This document shows positions 6,456 to 13,113 of a DNA stretch of 30,720 nucleotides, one piece after another; the stretch's first letter is position 1, and every line of letters starts with the position of its first letter. The notes under the pieces are model-generated. The model did no database searches and was not told where the DNA came from. It worked only from the letters and a program-made list of their open reading frames with translations. Position numbers and translations under genes: made by a program. This stretch comes from a virus, in IMG/VR virus record IMGVR_UViG_3300034407_003762, positions 1 through 30,720 of that record; one strand, given 5' to 3'.

Positions 6456-6824
6456 CTTAAATAGCTTATCATAGATACTGCCTTCGTATTTTCCATATGG
6501 GTCAAACACTCTACCACTCTTGTCAATTGAGCCTTTAAATTTTCCATATTTATCATAATACTTTCCACTTTTCTCAAGTGTTCCATAATATTTTCCATAT
6601 TGATCATATACTCTTCGCTTTGGTTTCTCAGGCAAATTATTAATAAATTTAATACATTGACTCTCTACTTGAAAGCTATCAGATACAACATTGTATAACG
6701 ATATATCTTTATCCAACAACATACACGTTTGGTCTTGCCCTAAAAAATGATAAATCTCATAATAACGAGGTTCTTCATCTAATGGCGATATCGCAAAAAA
6801 TAATATGAGTATATATTCTATCAT
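6453..6824 (-). CDS. Exported protein with tandem YG-type repeats
   Basis: This 123-residue protein has a short hydrophobic N-terminus (MIEYILILFFAIS), suggesting export. After a Cys-containing middle, residues about 72-120 hold four imperfect repeats of 'YDxYGKxxGxxxKSG': DQYGKYYGTLEKSG, DKYGKFKGSIDKSG, DPYGKYEGSIYDK and their linkers. Such YD.(Y/N)G..G repeats form beta-hairpin arrays; they recall MORN-like and '4-fold beta flower' repeats. Tyr and Gly dominate, and the repeats are basic. Function is unknown; a surface or envelope target is an inference. It overlaps the dioxygenase gene by 4 nt. Confidence 0.6.
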   Translation of the reverse strand: MIEYILILFFAISPLDEEPRYYEIYHFLGQDQTCMLLDKDISLYNVVSDSFQVESQCIKFINNLPEKPKRRVYDQYGKYYGTLEKSGKYYDKYGKFKGSIDKSGRVFDPYGKYEGSIYDKLFK

Positions 6825-7435
6825 CTAAATGGTGCTCCACTTATCCAAGCAACTAATGCCCATCTTTCTCCCTTTGTAATTGGCATCACTCTATGAGAAA
6901 GAAAAGATGGAAATGCAAGACTTTGACCAATAGGCATTTTATGTTCAAAAAGTTTATTTGAGAAAAAAGCAATATTACCACCCTCATATTCATCATTGAG
7001 AGCAATAGATAAAGATATTTTTCTTGTTGATGTTTCTTCTTCTCCTAAATCTGTGTGCCAATCATAACCAACAGATGGTGCATTATATCTTAATAGTTGT
7101 GGTCTTTCTAACAATCCTACTACATCATAATCTAAATATTCAAGAGCAGTATAAATTGAATTGATAATAATTTCATCTATCCACATTGCTGATTCATCTA
7201 TCACCCAAACATCAACATCTCTTTTTTTATCTAACACAAATTTTTTGTCTTTTTGAATTCTGCCTTTTACTTTTTGATGTATTTCTTTTTTATGTTCTAA
7301 AATAATTCTTTGACAAGTTGCTTTTGACAATTCACCACACCTTACAACTCCGTGCGAGTTTTTGTTTTGTTTAGGATTAATTGCAAGTGCCATTTTATCT
7401 GAATCCCATAAGGTATCTAAATTCGCTCTGTGCAT
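6821..7435 (-). CDS. 2-oxoglutarate/Fe(II)-dependent dioxygenase, PKHD hydroxylase type
   Basis: From ATG 7435 this is 204 residues. The family hydroxylates substrates using 2-oxoglutarate, O2 and Fe(II). The double-stranded beta-helix motifs are visible. DWHTDLG supplies H127 and D129, SHRVMP supplies H181, and TKGERWALVAW supplies the 2-oxoglutarate-binding Arg (R191). It resembles phage/bacterial PKHD (PiuC/YbiX-like) enzymes. In phages these may act on protein or modified bases; substrate unknown here. An in-frame TTG lies 6 nt upstream. No strong ribosome binding site is seen, so MALAINP downstream is an alternative start. Confidence 0.85.
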   Translation of the reverse strand: MHRANLDTLWDSDKMALAINPKQNKNSHGVVRCGELSKATCQRIILEHKKEIHQKVKGRIQKDKKFVLDKKRDVDVWVIDESAMWIDEIIINSIYTALEYLDYDVVGLLERPQLLRYNAPSVGYDWHTDLGEEETSTRKISLSIALNDEYEGGNIAFFSNKLFEHKMPIGQSLAFPSFLSHRVMPITKGERWALVAWISGAPFR

Positions 7436-7574
7436 ATTCAAAATCTTGTATAATTGCTATTAATAAAAAGATAGCACAGAAATATAGTATTAAAAATACA
7501 TCTAAAAATATAAATGCTTTTAGAATAATTTTACTCCATTTTTTTATTTGGCTTTTCTTTGTACTTTGGTACAT
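7395..7574 (-). CDS. Possible small membrane protein in overlap
   Basis: This frame gives 59 residues from ATG 7574. It has a basic N-terminus, one long hydrophobic stretch (AFIFLDVFLILYFCAIFLLIAII) and a short tail. It overlaps the preceding exported protein and the dioxygenase start. GGA six nt upstream is a weak ribosome binding site. An intriguing GGAGTAAAA, like the leader of neighbouring genes, sits at the end of the upstream gene, but only ATT codons follow it. The hydrophobic segment supports reality, but AT-rich DNA makes such segments by chance. Confidence 0.35.
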   Translation of the reverse strand: MYQSTKKSQIKKWSKIILKAFIFLDVFLILYFCAIFLLIAIIQDFEYAQSEFRYLMGFR

Positions 7575-7767
7575 CTTCATTCCAATAATGTTTTGATGAC
7601 ATACATAAATATCCTGCATAAATGTCATCATTAATTTTATTTTTTTTTAACCAAGTATTGACAATGTTATTTGCATAGGCACATCCAGGCAATCTTCCAA
7701 TATGATACTGTGTATGAGTATGATCTTCGTTTAACAGAAAGATAACTAAGAAAAATGCTTTCATCAT
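7531..7767 (-). CDS. Small exported protein of unknown function
   Basis: This 78-residue protein (MMKAFFLVIFLLNED...) has a short signal-like N-terminus, then His-rich and Trp/Tyr-containing sequence with two Cys (GCAYAN, GYLCMSS), and a basic tail. ATG 7767 overlaps the stop of the preceding gene (ATGA), with AGGA about 9 nt upstream. That beats an ATG three codons earlier, which is too close to the AGGA. Two Cys suggest a periplasmic disulfide. No family recognised. Confidence 0.5.
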   Translation of the reverse strand: MMKAFFLVIFLLNEDHTHTQYHIGRLPGCAYANNIVNTWLKKNKINDDIYAGYLCMSSKHYWNEDVPKYKEKPNKKME

Positions 7768-7985
7768 TTTTTGCATTCCTGCTTGAATAGAATATATTTA
7801 TTGCCCTTTGGGTCAGTAAGTTCAAAGAATCGCTCTCCATCCTGCTCTATTGTCTTTCCAACGTACTTAAATTCACAATGAGTATTCTCTCTTTCTGCTT
7901 TTTCCTTTGCAAAGAAATAATCATCATTAAAAAATTTAATTACATTCCAAGTTGCTGAAATGCTTGTTATTAATTCTACTATCAT
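7764..7985 (-). CDS. Small protein of unknown function
   Basis: This 73-residue protein starts MIVELITSISATWNVIKFF, then turns charged with EFKYVGKTIEQDGERFFELTDPKGNKYILFK, which looks like a beta-sheet of three or more strands. Start and stop overlap both neighbours by 4 nt (ATGA), so it belongs to the translationally coupled leftward operon. No family recognised. Confidence 0.55.
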   Translation of the reverse strand: MIVELITSISATWNVIKFFNDDYFFAKEKAERENTHCEFKYVGKTIEQDGERFFELTDPKGNKYILFKQECKK

Positions 7986-8209
7986 ATCTCTTCCATATCT
8001 AAATTATTTTTGACTAGATTACACAATAAAGCGAGATGTTTGGGAAGAGGTTTATTTTTTTTTTCAAAATGACAAATGTATGATCTACTTGTAAATCCTA
8101 AAAAATTTGCCATTGCTTGTTGGCTTTTTCCCATTCTTTTTCGCAAAAGTAATAAATCGTTAGAATTAAATCTATAAAAATCTTCTGTTATTGTTTTAAT
8201 ATGTTTCAT
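7982..8209 (-). CDS. XRE/Cro-type helix-turn-helix regulator
   Basis: From ATG 8209 this is 75 residues; AGGA seven nt upstream supports this start, and a GTG one codon earlier is in frame. Residues about 17-65 read LLLLRKRMGKSQQAMANFLG...SYICHFEKKNKPLPKHLALLC, a standard lambda-repressor-like HTH with recognition helix around FTSRSYICHFE. It probably binds operators in this phage's own early promoters. It sits inside an operon of small proteins, not at the divergent control region, where a second, unrelated-looking Cro-like gene lies. Confidence 0.75.
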   Translation of the reverse strand: MKHIKTITEDFYRFNSNDLLLLRKRMGKSQQAMANFLGFTSRSYICHFEKKNKPLPKHLALLCNLVKNNLDMEEI

Positions 8210-8348
8210 CACAAATTCCTATAAATGTTGCAGTTTGAGTAAAAAAAGATTTTACTTTTGATTTTGCTTCATCTTCACAGTAAGCACTAATTGTAAATTC
8301 AGTTTGATCATCATCTAATCTAAATTTATATCGTTTTAATATTTCCAT
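8196..8348 (-). CDS. Small protein of unknown function
   Basis: This 50-residue frame reads MEILKRYKFRLDDDQTEF and continues through SAYCEDEAKSKVKSFF. It starts at a TAATG overlap with the upstream gene, with AGG about 7 nt before ATG. It overlaps the start of the XRE gene. The amphipathic pattern (strand-strand-helix) suggests a small folded domain. No family recognised. Confidence 0.55.
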   Translation of the reverse strand: MEILKRYKFRLDDDQTEFTISAYCEDEAKSKVKSFFTQTATFIGICDETY

Positions 8349-8533
8349 TACTTACCTACAAAATCATTATACTTAGCTTGAACATACCATTTCAAACCAA
8401 CAAGTTTATATTTAGAAGGCAAAAGTTCCCATAACTTTTCAAATGAAATTACTTTGTGTTTATTTACAATCTCTCCACAAGCGAGATCAATATCCATTAG
8501 AATATCTTTTTGTTTATTGTACATCTTCTTCAT
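8348..8533 (-). CDS. Small protein of unknown function
   Basis: This frame gives 61 residues, or 58 from the second ATG at 8524, which is better spaced from AAGGA. It is helical and charged (MDIDLACGEIVNKHKVISFEKLWELLPSKYKLVGLKWYVQ). 'FEKLWELLPSKYKLVG' looks like a small helical bundle and might be a DNA- or protein-binding module. It overlaps the upstream gene by 20 nt. No family recognised. Confidence 0.5.
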   Translation of the reverse strand: MKKMYNKQKDILMDIDLACGEIVNKHKVISFEKLWELLPSKYKLVGLKWYVQAKYNDFVGK

Positions 8534-8897
8534 CTTCCTTTCTTGATTCTAATACTCTTTGATGAGCAGTTAATATTAAATGATTGGCACTATCACAAGT
8601 TGGTGCATGGAAATAACAAGCATCAATTAATGTTGTTAAAGCTCCAATAAAAAGATTTTGTTTGTTATGTATTTTTTTTTCTAACTTAGAAATAACTTTT
8701 GCAATCTCTTCCATTGATAGATCAATCTCCTGATCTTCGCTTTTTTGATTTCTTTTAAGTTTAACAATATTATTTTTTTTCATATTTCCATATATCTCCT
8801 GATAAATTAAATTTACTACATTTCTAAATTGATATTGATCATAATGAGAGATCATTATCTTCTGTACTAAATCTTTAAATTTTTCTTCTTTTTTCAT
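8514..8897 (-). CDS. First gene of the leftward early set, unknown helical protein
   Basis: This 127-residue protein has a charged, helical N-terminal half (FKDLVQKIMISHYDQYQFRNVVNLIYQEIYG). A C-terminal helical part follows (NLFIGALTTLIDACYFHAPTCDSANHLILTAHQRVLESR) with two Cys and two His that could bind metal. There is no good ribosome binding site before ATG; the promoter's predicted start lies only about 7 nt upstream, so the message would be almost leaderless. The very acidic ending (RKEDEEDVQ) is translated over the next gene's start. No family recognised. Confidence 0.55.
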   Translation of the reverse strand: MKKEEKFKDLVQKIMISHYDQYQFRNVVNLIYQEIYGNMKKNNIVKLKRNQKSEDQEIDLSMEEIAKVISKLEKKIHNKQNLFIGALTTLIDACYFHAPTCDSANHLILTAHQRVLESRKEDEEDVQ

Positions 8898-8903
8898 AAA
8901 TTA

Positions 8904-8938
8904 TACAACGAGTATAAACAAAAGTAGAACATTGTCAA
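8904..8938 (-). promoter_or_regulatory. Leftward sigma-70-type promoter for the 8897 operon
   Basis: On the minus strand TTGACA (8933-8938), a 16-nt spacer and TATACT (8911-8916). The hexamers and spacing match the 6284 promoter exactly. Expected start is near 8904, leaving a leader of only about 7 nt before ATG 8897. Confidence 0.7.
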
Positions 8939-8942
8939 CAAA

Positions 8943-9377
8943 TTATTTTAAACACCAATTTTCATATTCGCTAAGCAATCTGTTCCAAGCTACTCTATTT
9001 TCTGTATCGTGAAATTCAGTACGAGATTTAATTCCTAATATTGCTCTTAGACCATTAGCAATTGAATCAGAACTGAATGGGTTAACTTCTTTGATTCCTT
9101 TTTGTTCTTTTAAAAACATTCCAAACTTTTCTTCTTTACACAAAATTCCAGCAGTTTGAATTGCTCTTAAAGCTTCATCATTTTTTTCTATAACCTCATC
9201 ATTTAAACGAGCAACTGCAACCCATTTATCCATATTAGGTGTAGGCATACCAAACATTGTTACAAATTCTTCTGCTTGTTCTAATGGAATCTCTACAATG
9301 ATCTGTGCAATGTTTCTTGTTTTAACAATTTTAAAATCTGAATATGTGCCTTTTGTTATTCTATTTGTTTCTTTCAT
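8943..9377 (-). CDS. Conserved phage protein of unknown function near recombination genes
   Basis: From ATG 9377 this is 144 residues; ATG overlaps the methyltransferase stop (ATGA), with AGGA close upstream. The pattern is EIPLEQAEEFVTMFGMP.P, VAVARLN, IQTAGILCKEEKFGMFL, LGIKSRTEFHDTENRVAWNRL. It recalls a family of proteins from alphaproteobacterial phages that I know by its 'AGILC...F..FL' and 'SR.E.D......W..L...Y..W' parts. No function is established to my knowledge. It is the last gene of the leftward recombination/replication operon. Confidence 0.6.
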   Translation of the reverse strand: MKETNRITKGTYSDFKIVKTRNIAQIIVEIPLEQAEEFVTMFGMPTPNMDKWVAVARLNDEVIEKNDEALRAIQTAGILCKEEKFGMFLKEQKGIKEVNPFSSDSIANGLRAILGIKSRTEFHDTENRVAWNRLLSEYENWCLK

Positions 9378-10000
9378 AATGTCCTCGCATATTTTAAACA
9401 TTTATCTAATCTCTTTTGATTTATCTCATTACCAAAAAATGCCATATCATATTTTACTGCCATTTTTAATGTTAGACCAAACCCACAACAAGGGTCAAGA
9501 ACTATATCTTTTTTTGGACATTGAGCAAAAATATTCTCTGTTGCAAGTTTACCAATGGTATTATCAATTTTTGTACTATCAAATAAAAAGTCATTTTTAC
9601 AAGAAAAGTATGTAATGTTTTGGGCATAGATTTTATTATTGTTACGATAGTAAGGATAAAATATTTGTCGTAGTTTAAAGTTTGTATTCATCTCTATAAA
9701 TAATTTTAAATCATTCGTAAATTTTGTTCCCATTTCTAAAATCACAAGAGAATCTTCATTAGAGTAATTGTTTATAATTTTACAGAATGATTCTAAAAAA
9801 AACTCCCAACTTACTTCTTCTTTTGGCAAATTATTCATTTTTGAATTTAGGGTGTTAAACATTTTTAAAGCACCACTTCCCCAAGGAGGGTCACAATAAA
9901 GTATATCAAATTTTTTATTTTCCATTAACTTATCAATTGCTCCTTTTGTAATGTCACCATTGAAAAAAGAGTGTTTGTTAATCTTTAGTATTTGCTTCAT
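9374..10000 (-). CDS. DNA methyltransferase (N6-adenine or N4-cytosine type, permuted)
   Basis: This 208-residue protein transfers a methyl group from SAM to an amino group of a base. The catalytic motif FDILYCDPPWGSG (DPPW at 37-40) comes first. The SAM-binding motif LDPCCGFG lies near residue 168, followed by FFGNEINQKRL. This is a permuted catalytic-before-SAM order, compatible with the beta class, in a minimal enzyme without a long target-recognition domain. A ribosome binding site (AAGGAG, 8 nt) supports the start. No restriction partner is seen, so it is probably an orphan phage methylase used for protection or regulation. Target sequence unknown. Confidence 0.85.
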   Translation of the reverse strand: MKQILKINKHSFFNGDITKGAIDKLMENKKFDILYCDPPWGSGALKMFNTLNSKMNNLPKEEVSWEFFLESFCKIINNYSNEDSLVILEMGTKFTNDLKLFIEMNTNFKLRQIFYPYYRNNNKIYAQNITYFSCKNDFLFDSTKIDNTIGKLATENIFAQCPKKDIVLDPCCGFGLTLKMAVKYDMAFFGNEINQKRLDKCLKYARTL

Positions 10001-10295
10001 AAGCTGGACTCCTTAACCAAAATGTTTGTGCTATGTGTTTTAGTTGAGATTCCCAACCAAAATATTTATAGGAAAACTTATATTCATTTCCCATTCTATG
10101 CAACTCATTATGATGATGTACACATAATGGCACTAAGTTTTTATCATTTGATTTCATACCCATACCTCTTACACCATCAAAAGGTTTAAGCAAATGATGA
10201 GCTTGTATTACTCCATTGCATTCAGAATTAGAGCAAACACAAGTAAGAGTATGTATATAATCAAGATGCTTTTTATTTTGATACCTCTTTTTCAT
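9978..10295 (-). CDS. HNH endonuclease
   Basis: From ATG 10295 this is 105 residues; GTG 10307 would add four. Zinc-binding Cys (CVCSNSEC) precede AHHLLKPF, then KNLVPLCVHHHNELHRMG, which together form the HNH beta-beta-alpha-metal nuclease fold. Similar small HNH proteins (DUF968/NinG-like) occur in phage recombination regions. Genes on both sides overlap it, so it is an integral operon member and not an intruding homing element. The nicking or resolving role is inferred from the context. Confidence 0.8.
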   Translation of the reverse strand: MKKRYQNKKHLDYIHTLTCVCSNSECNGVIQAHHLLKPFDGVRGMGMKSNDKNLVPLCVHHHNELHRMGNEYKFSYKYFGWESQLKHIAQTFWLRSPAYEANTKD

Positions 10296-10635
10296 TATCA
10301 CTTTCACATTCGCAAATCGTTTCTATAAGTTTTGTTGTATCTTTTCCTAAATCTTTAATTAAGAAACTTGCATAAGTCATAAGTTTCAACACATCTCTGA
10401 TTTGTCCTTTTCTTGTAGGATATTTGTGTTTATATCGCAAAAGATATTTTAAAATATTTGCCTCATCATCATTTAGATTAAAAGCCTTTACAATATCTCT
10501 TTTTTCTAGTGGTAAAATTCTCTCACCTTGCACACCATTACTTTCTACAAAAATTTTAAAAGCACCTTTATACCAAGATGGATCAGTTTTTTGTAATTGT
10601 TCTACATCCAATTTACTAGAATGGTACTTCATCAT
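10273..10635 (-). CDS. DUF3310-like protein
   Basis: This 120-residue protein is led by AAGGAGTTAG then ATG ATG. The central part (AFNLNDDEANILKYLLRYKHKYPTRKGQIRDVLKLMTYASFLIKDL) resembles the DUF3310 arrangement 'N..KY..R..hK......D..Ka..yl', found in many phage replication modules and sometimes annotated as nucleotide-kinase-related. The match is by eye and partial; the rest of the protein is unrecognised. It lies between SSB-like and HNH genes. Confidence 0.5.
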   Translation of the reverse strand: MMKYHSSKLDVEQLQKTDPSWYKGAFKIFVESNGVQGERILPLEKRDIVKAFNLNDDEANILKYLLRYKHKYPTRKGQIRDVLKLMTYASFLIKDLGKDTTKLIETICECESDNEKEVSK

Positions 10636-11032
10636 CTAACTCCTTTTCTGTTTTGTTTTCATCAATCTTTTCTTTGATTTCATTAAAACCATCATTCTTT
10701 GCAGATTCTTCCTCGTTGAATTTTACTGCAATAGAAATATATTTTGAACCACTTTGACTTTCTTTTTTCCACCCAGCAAGATCAAACTTGTATGTGTTAT
10801 AATCAAAGTTGCCTAATATATCAGGTGATGTTTCTTTGTTTTTATTTGTGTTTATGTTGATATATCCAGCTTTTGAATATAACTCATATACTGATTTACC
10901 CTCTTTACTTTTTCTCTCAGAAACAAGAAAGTGATGATCAGTACCATTTACATTAATTCTTCCACCTTTAAAAATCCTTTGATCTTTTATGGTAAATAAT
11001 GCACCTTTATTTGTTTTAGTATTCTCTTCCAT
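10616..11032 (-). CDS. Single-stranded DNA-binding-like protein
   Basis: This 138-residue protein has a beta-rich N-terminal region (FTIKDQRIFKGGRINVNGTDHHFLVSERKSKEG; ...DLAGWKKESQSGSKYISIAVKF) followed by a charged linker. It ends DDEVPF, an acidic hydrophobic tip like the DDDIPF tail by which SSB proteins recruit partners. ERF annealing protein and exonuclease upstream make an SSB expected here. The OB fold itself is not obvious by eye; DUF736-like proteins are an alternative. Start is set by AAAAGGAGTAAAAATG. Confidence 0.6.
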   Translation of the reverse strand: MEENTKTNKGALFTIKDQRIFKGGRINVNGTDHHFLVSERKSKEGKSVYELYSKAGYININTNKNKETSPDILGNFDYNTYKFDLAGWKKESQSGSKYISIAVKFNEEESAKNDGFNEIKEKIDENKTEKELDDEVPF

Positions 11033-11034
11033 TT

Positions 11035-11355
11035 TTACTCCTTTTCTATGGTTGAAAAATCTACTTCATCAGCATAACTTGTTCTCATTCTAAAGAACTC
11101 ATTGTACTTTGGAAAGTCATTCATAAACATTCTTGAATAATAAGGTTTATAAATATTGTTGATTTTATATTCTTCATTTGTCGTAATAGATGTTTCCCAT
11201 CTTATTCTATTGATGATCATTTCAGATGACAAATGTGTATGCCCTGCTTTAATTGCTTGTTTCGTAAATCGTTTAAACAAGTTGTAAACATTGGGATTCT
11301 GTTTATGAAAATTTATAAATTGATTTGTAATTTGTGTATACTCTTTATTTTGCAT
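11035..11355 (-). CDS. Conserved phage protein of unknown function
   Basis: This 106-residue protein has the pattern 'F..FH.QNP.VY.LF.....A..AG..H.S...I..RIRWE......E..IN..Y..YY.R.FM...P.....F..R'. I recognise this as a small protein common next to phage recombination genes, without a known function. It overlaps the ERF gene by 11 nt and is separated from the SSB-like gene by only 2 nt. Rich in Tyr, Phe and Arg, it could bind DNA, which is inference. Confidence 0.65.
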   Translation of the reverse strand: MQNKEYTQITNQFINFHKQNPNVYNLFKRFTKQAIKAGHTHLSSEMIINRIRWETSITTNEEYKINNIYKPYYSRMFMNDFPKYNEFFRMRTSYADEVDFSTIEKE

Positions 11356-12088
11356 TTAGTATCTCCATTGAATTTTCAATTGTTTCTAGTGTTTGTGTAT
11401 GAACATTATTAATTTTCTCAGGCGATTGTTGTTGCAAAAGCTTGAGTGTTTTACAAACTCTCTCTAATTCTTTTCTATTTGCTTTTAAAGTAGGAAGATT
11501 TTTGCGATTTCCATCTTTCATATAATAAATTAAATTAGATATTTTCTTTGACCAATCAGCCATTGAATCTGTATCATCTACCATTTCTCCTTTTGAATTA
11601 AAATATCTATAAGGTTTAAAAGAATGAGAATAATCATATTGAGCATCTATGTCATCACTATTTGCCATATCACCATCATCATCATAATCTCCCTCAAGAT
11701 TTAACATTGGTGTTAATAGATATCTTCTGAAGTAAGTAATCAAACTACCATATCCGTGAATTGTTTTATACTCCCCCATATCTGAAGCAGAAGAAAGAAA
11801 CTGTCCACTTTCTATGTGAAACAAAGTCAATACAAACATATTTTTTGTACTTAGTCTTGCAATACGACTTATTACTGATAATCCATTTTTCTCAAGACTC
11901 TCTCCACAAGCATTCCATATATCAGTTAAAGAAGCAAATGTTCCATACTGAGCCTTGCCAGTTTTTTGTAAAGGTTTAAATTCTTTATGAGCCTTAACAA
12001 GTGAGGTTAATACTTTGTCAACTTCATCACTAGAATATTTTATAAAAGGTTTATTTTGTTCATCATATAATATCATTTGATACTCCAT
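11345..12088 (-). CDS. ERF-family single-strand annealing recombinase
   Basis: This 247-residue protein belongs to the ERF superfamily, which anneals complementary single strands at DNA ends. Diagnostic parts are the N-terminal YGTFASLTDIWNACGESLEKNGL and the signature GYGSLITYFRRYLLTPMLNL followed by EGDYDDDGD. The C-terminal third is a charged helical tail. It overlaps the exonuclease gene by 16 nt. With that nuclease it would form a Red-like pair (exonuclease plus annealing protein) for replication-linked recombination or concatemer formation. Confidence 0.88.
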   Translation of the reverse strand: MEYQMILYDEQNKPFIKYSSDEVDKVLTSLVKAHKEFKPLQKTGKAQYGTFASLTDIWNACGESLEKNGLSVISRIARLSTKNMFVLTLFHIESGQFLSSASDMGEYKTIHGYGSLITYFRRYLLTPMLNLEGDYDDDGDMANSDDIDAQYDYSHSFKPYRYFNSKGEMVDDTDSMADWSKKISNLIYYMKDGNRKNLPTLKANRKELERVCKTLKLLQQQSPEKINNVHTQTLETIENSMEILNAK

Positions 12089-12819
12089 AGTTGTTTAGCA
12101 TTGTTAATAGAATTTTTATCCCATTCCCAAGAATCAAGATTAGGATAAAAGATATTGGCAAGTTCTTGTATATCGCTTGATATATTCAAAAACTTTTCAA
12201 TTCCTTGGCAAATCGCAGTTACTTCTTCAATTGTTTCTTTTACATTTGTAACTTTTGAAGATTTGTAATTTTTTCTTGATACATAATCAACCCACACATC
12301 TTTTTGTGTAGCTTGAGAATATATTGCCATTTGTCTTTGTGTTGAACGAGGAATCATAGATGGTATTGATCTTGTTGTTTTTAAATCACGAATATGATTT
12401 TCAAATGCAATATCGTAGTAACCAACTATGGGAACTTTCACTCCCTCCAATTCAAGTTTGATCTTTCCTTGTGTATCAATCAATTGATCATCAATGCTTT
12501 GATATTTAGGCACACCAACAGAAATGTAATCTTGTAAAGCTTTTCTTTCAGATTCAATTTTTTTCTCTTCAAACTCTCCATTGAGTTTTTTTATTTCAAT
12601 CCAATAATAAGCTTCTGCTTCATCAATAAATTCTTGTATTGATTTATGCTTGTATACAACACTTGAGAATACTGCATTTTCTACTGCATTACCTCTTACT
12701 GTTGCAGGACTACCATCAAAGGTATCTACATCAGCAATTTTCATTATAAATTTTGATTTATCTCTAATAAAAAGATTTATTGTTGAAGGTGATAAATATC
12801 CTAATTCTTCTAATTTCAT
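12073..12819 (-). CDS. PD-(D/E)XK exonuclease (RecB/Cas4-like), partner of ERF
   Basis: This is a 248-residue protein. It starts LSPSTINLFIRDKSKFIMK, a hallmark of PDDEXK_1-type phage exonucleases. RGNAVENAV (about 43-51) carries the early Glu. GYYDIAFENHIRDLKTT supplies the Asp and D-x-K catalytic core, and RQMAIYSQ gives the QxxxY motif. It likely resects double-strand ends to feed the ERF annealing protein encoded next. It is first in the leftward operon; AAAGAGG 5-6 nt before ATG and a strong promoter lie directly upstream. No Fe-S Cys cluster like that of Cas4 is obvious. Confidence 0.85.
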   Translation of the reverse strand: MKLEELGYLSPSTINLFIRDKSKFIMKIADVDTFDGSPATVRGNAVENAVFSSVVYKHKSIQEFIDEAEAYYWIEIKKLNGEFEEKKIESERKALQDYISVGVPKYQSIDDQLIDTQGKIKLELEGVKVPIVGYYDIAFENHIRDLKTTRSIPSMIPRSTQRQMAIYSQATQKDVWVDYVSRKNYKSSKVTNVKETIEEVTAICQGIEKFLNISSDIQELANIFYPNLDSWEWDKNSINNAKQLWSIK

Positions 12820-12839
12820 AATTACCTCTTTGGGATTTT

Positions 12840-12916
12840 TTATATGATTATAAAATTTATATACACTTTGTCAAATAATTATTGACATTTTGTATATATG
12901 GGTTATTTTTTAAGTA
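12840..12916. promoter_or_regulatory. Divergent promoter/operator region with back-to-back -35 boxes
   Basis: Leftward: TTGACA (minus strand, 12869-12874), 16 nt, TATAAT (12847-12852), with the exonuclease ATG about 20 nt after the expected start. Rightward: TTGACA (12882-12887), 16 nt, TATTTT (12904-12909), then 6 nt to ATG 12916. The two -35 boxes form an inverted repeat (TGTCAA...TTGACA) with a 7-nt centre, a natural repressor site able to control both directions. The Cro-like product of the right-hand gene is the obvious candidate ligand. Confidence 0.7.
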
Positions 12917-13113
12917 TGAAATTAAAAGAATACTTAAAAGAAAATAAAATAAAAAAAGAGGATTTCGCAAACTCAATTGGTGCTTCGTATGGTTCAGTCA
13001 TTAAATGGACTTATGGAGGAAGATTTCCTAGACCTCAAACTTTGCAAAAAATTCACGACATAACAAATGGCAAGGTTACTGCCTATGATTTTATTGAACA
13101 AAATCAAAGTTAG
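12916..13113 (+). CDS. Cro/CI-like helix-turn-helix regulator
   Basis: From ATG 12916 this is 65 residues; an in-frame ATG at 12898 would place the start within the promoter. The sequence MKLKEYLKENKIKKEDFANSIG followed by YGSVIKWTYGGRFPRPQTL is a Cro-like HTH, with recognition helix around SYGSVIKWT. No ribosome binding site precedes the ATG, and the predicted -10 ends 6 nt before it, so the message is probably leaderless. As first gene right of the divergent region it likely sets the balance between the leftward recombination operon and rightward genes. No integrase was found, so lysogeny is not implied. Confidence 0.75.
   Translation: MKLKEYLKENKIKKEDFANSIGASYGSVIKWTYGGRFPRPQTLQKIHDITNGKVTAYDFIEQNQS

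Noticed and set aside
7395-7529. ATT at 7529 as a start behind GGAGTAAAA for the small membrane protein.
   Set aside because: ATT starts are very rare, and an ATG at 7574 with a weak ribosome binding site is available; kept only as a remark.
12073-12819. Reading the nuclease as a Cas4 linked to CRISPR.
   Set aside because: There is no array or other Cas gene, the Fe-S cysteines are not evident, and the neighbour is an ERF annealing protein, so a phage recombination exonuclease fits better.
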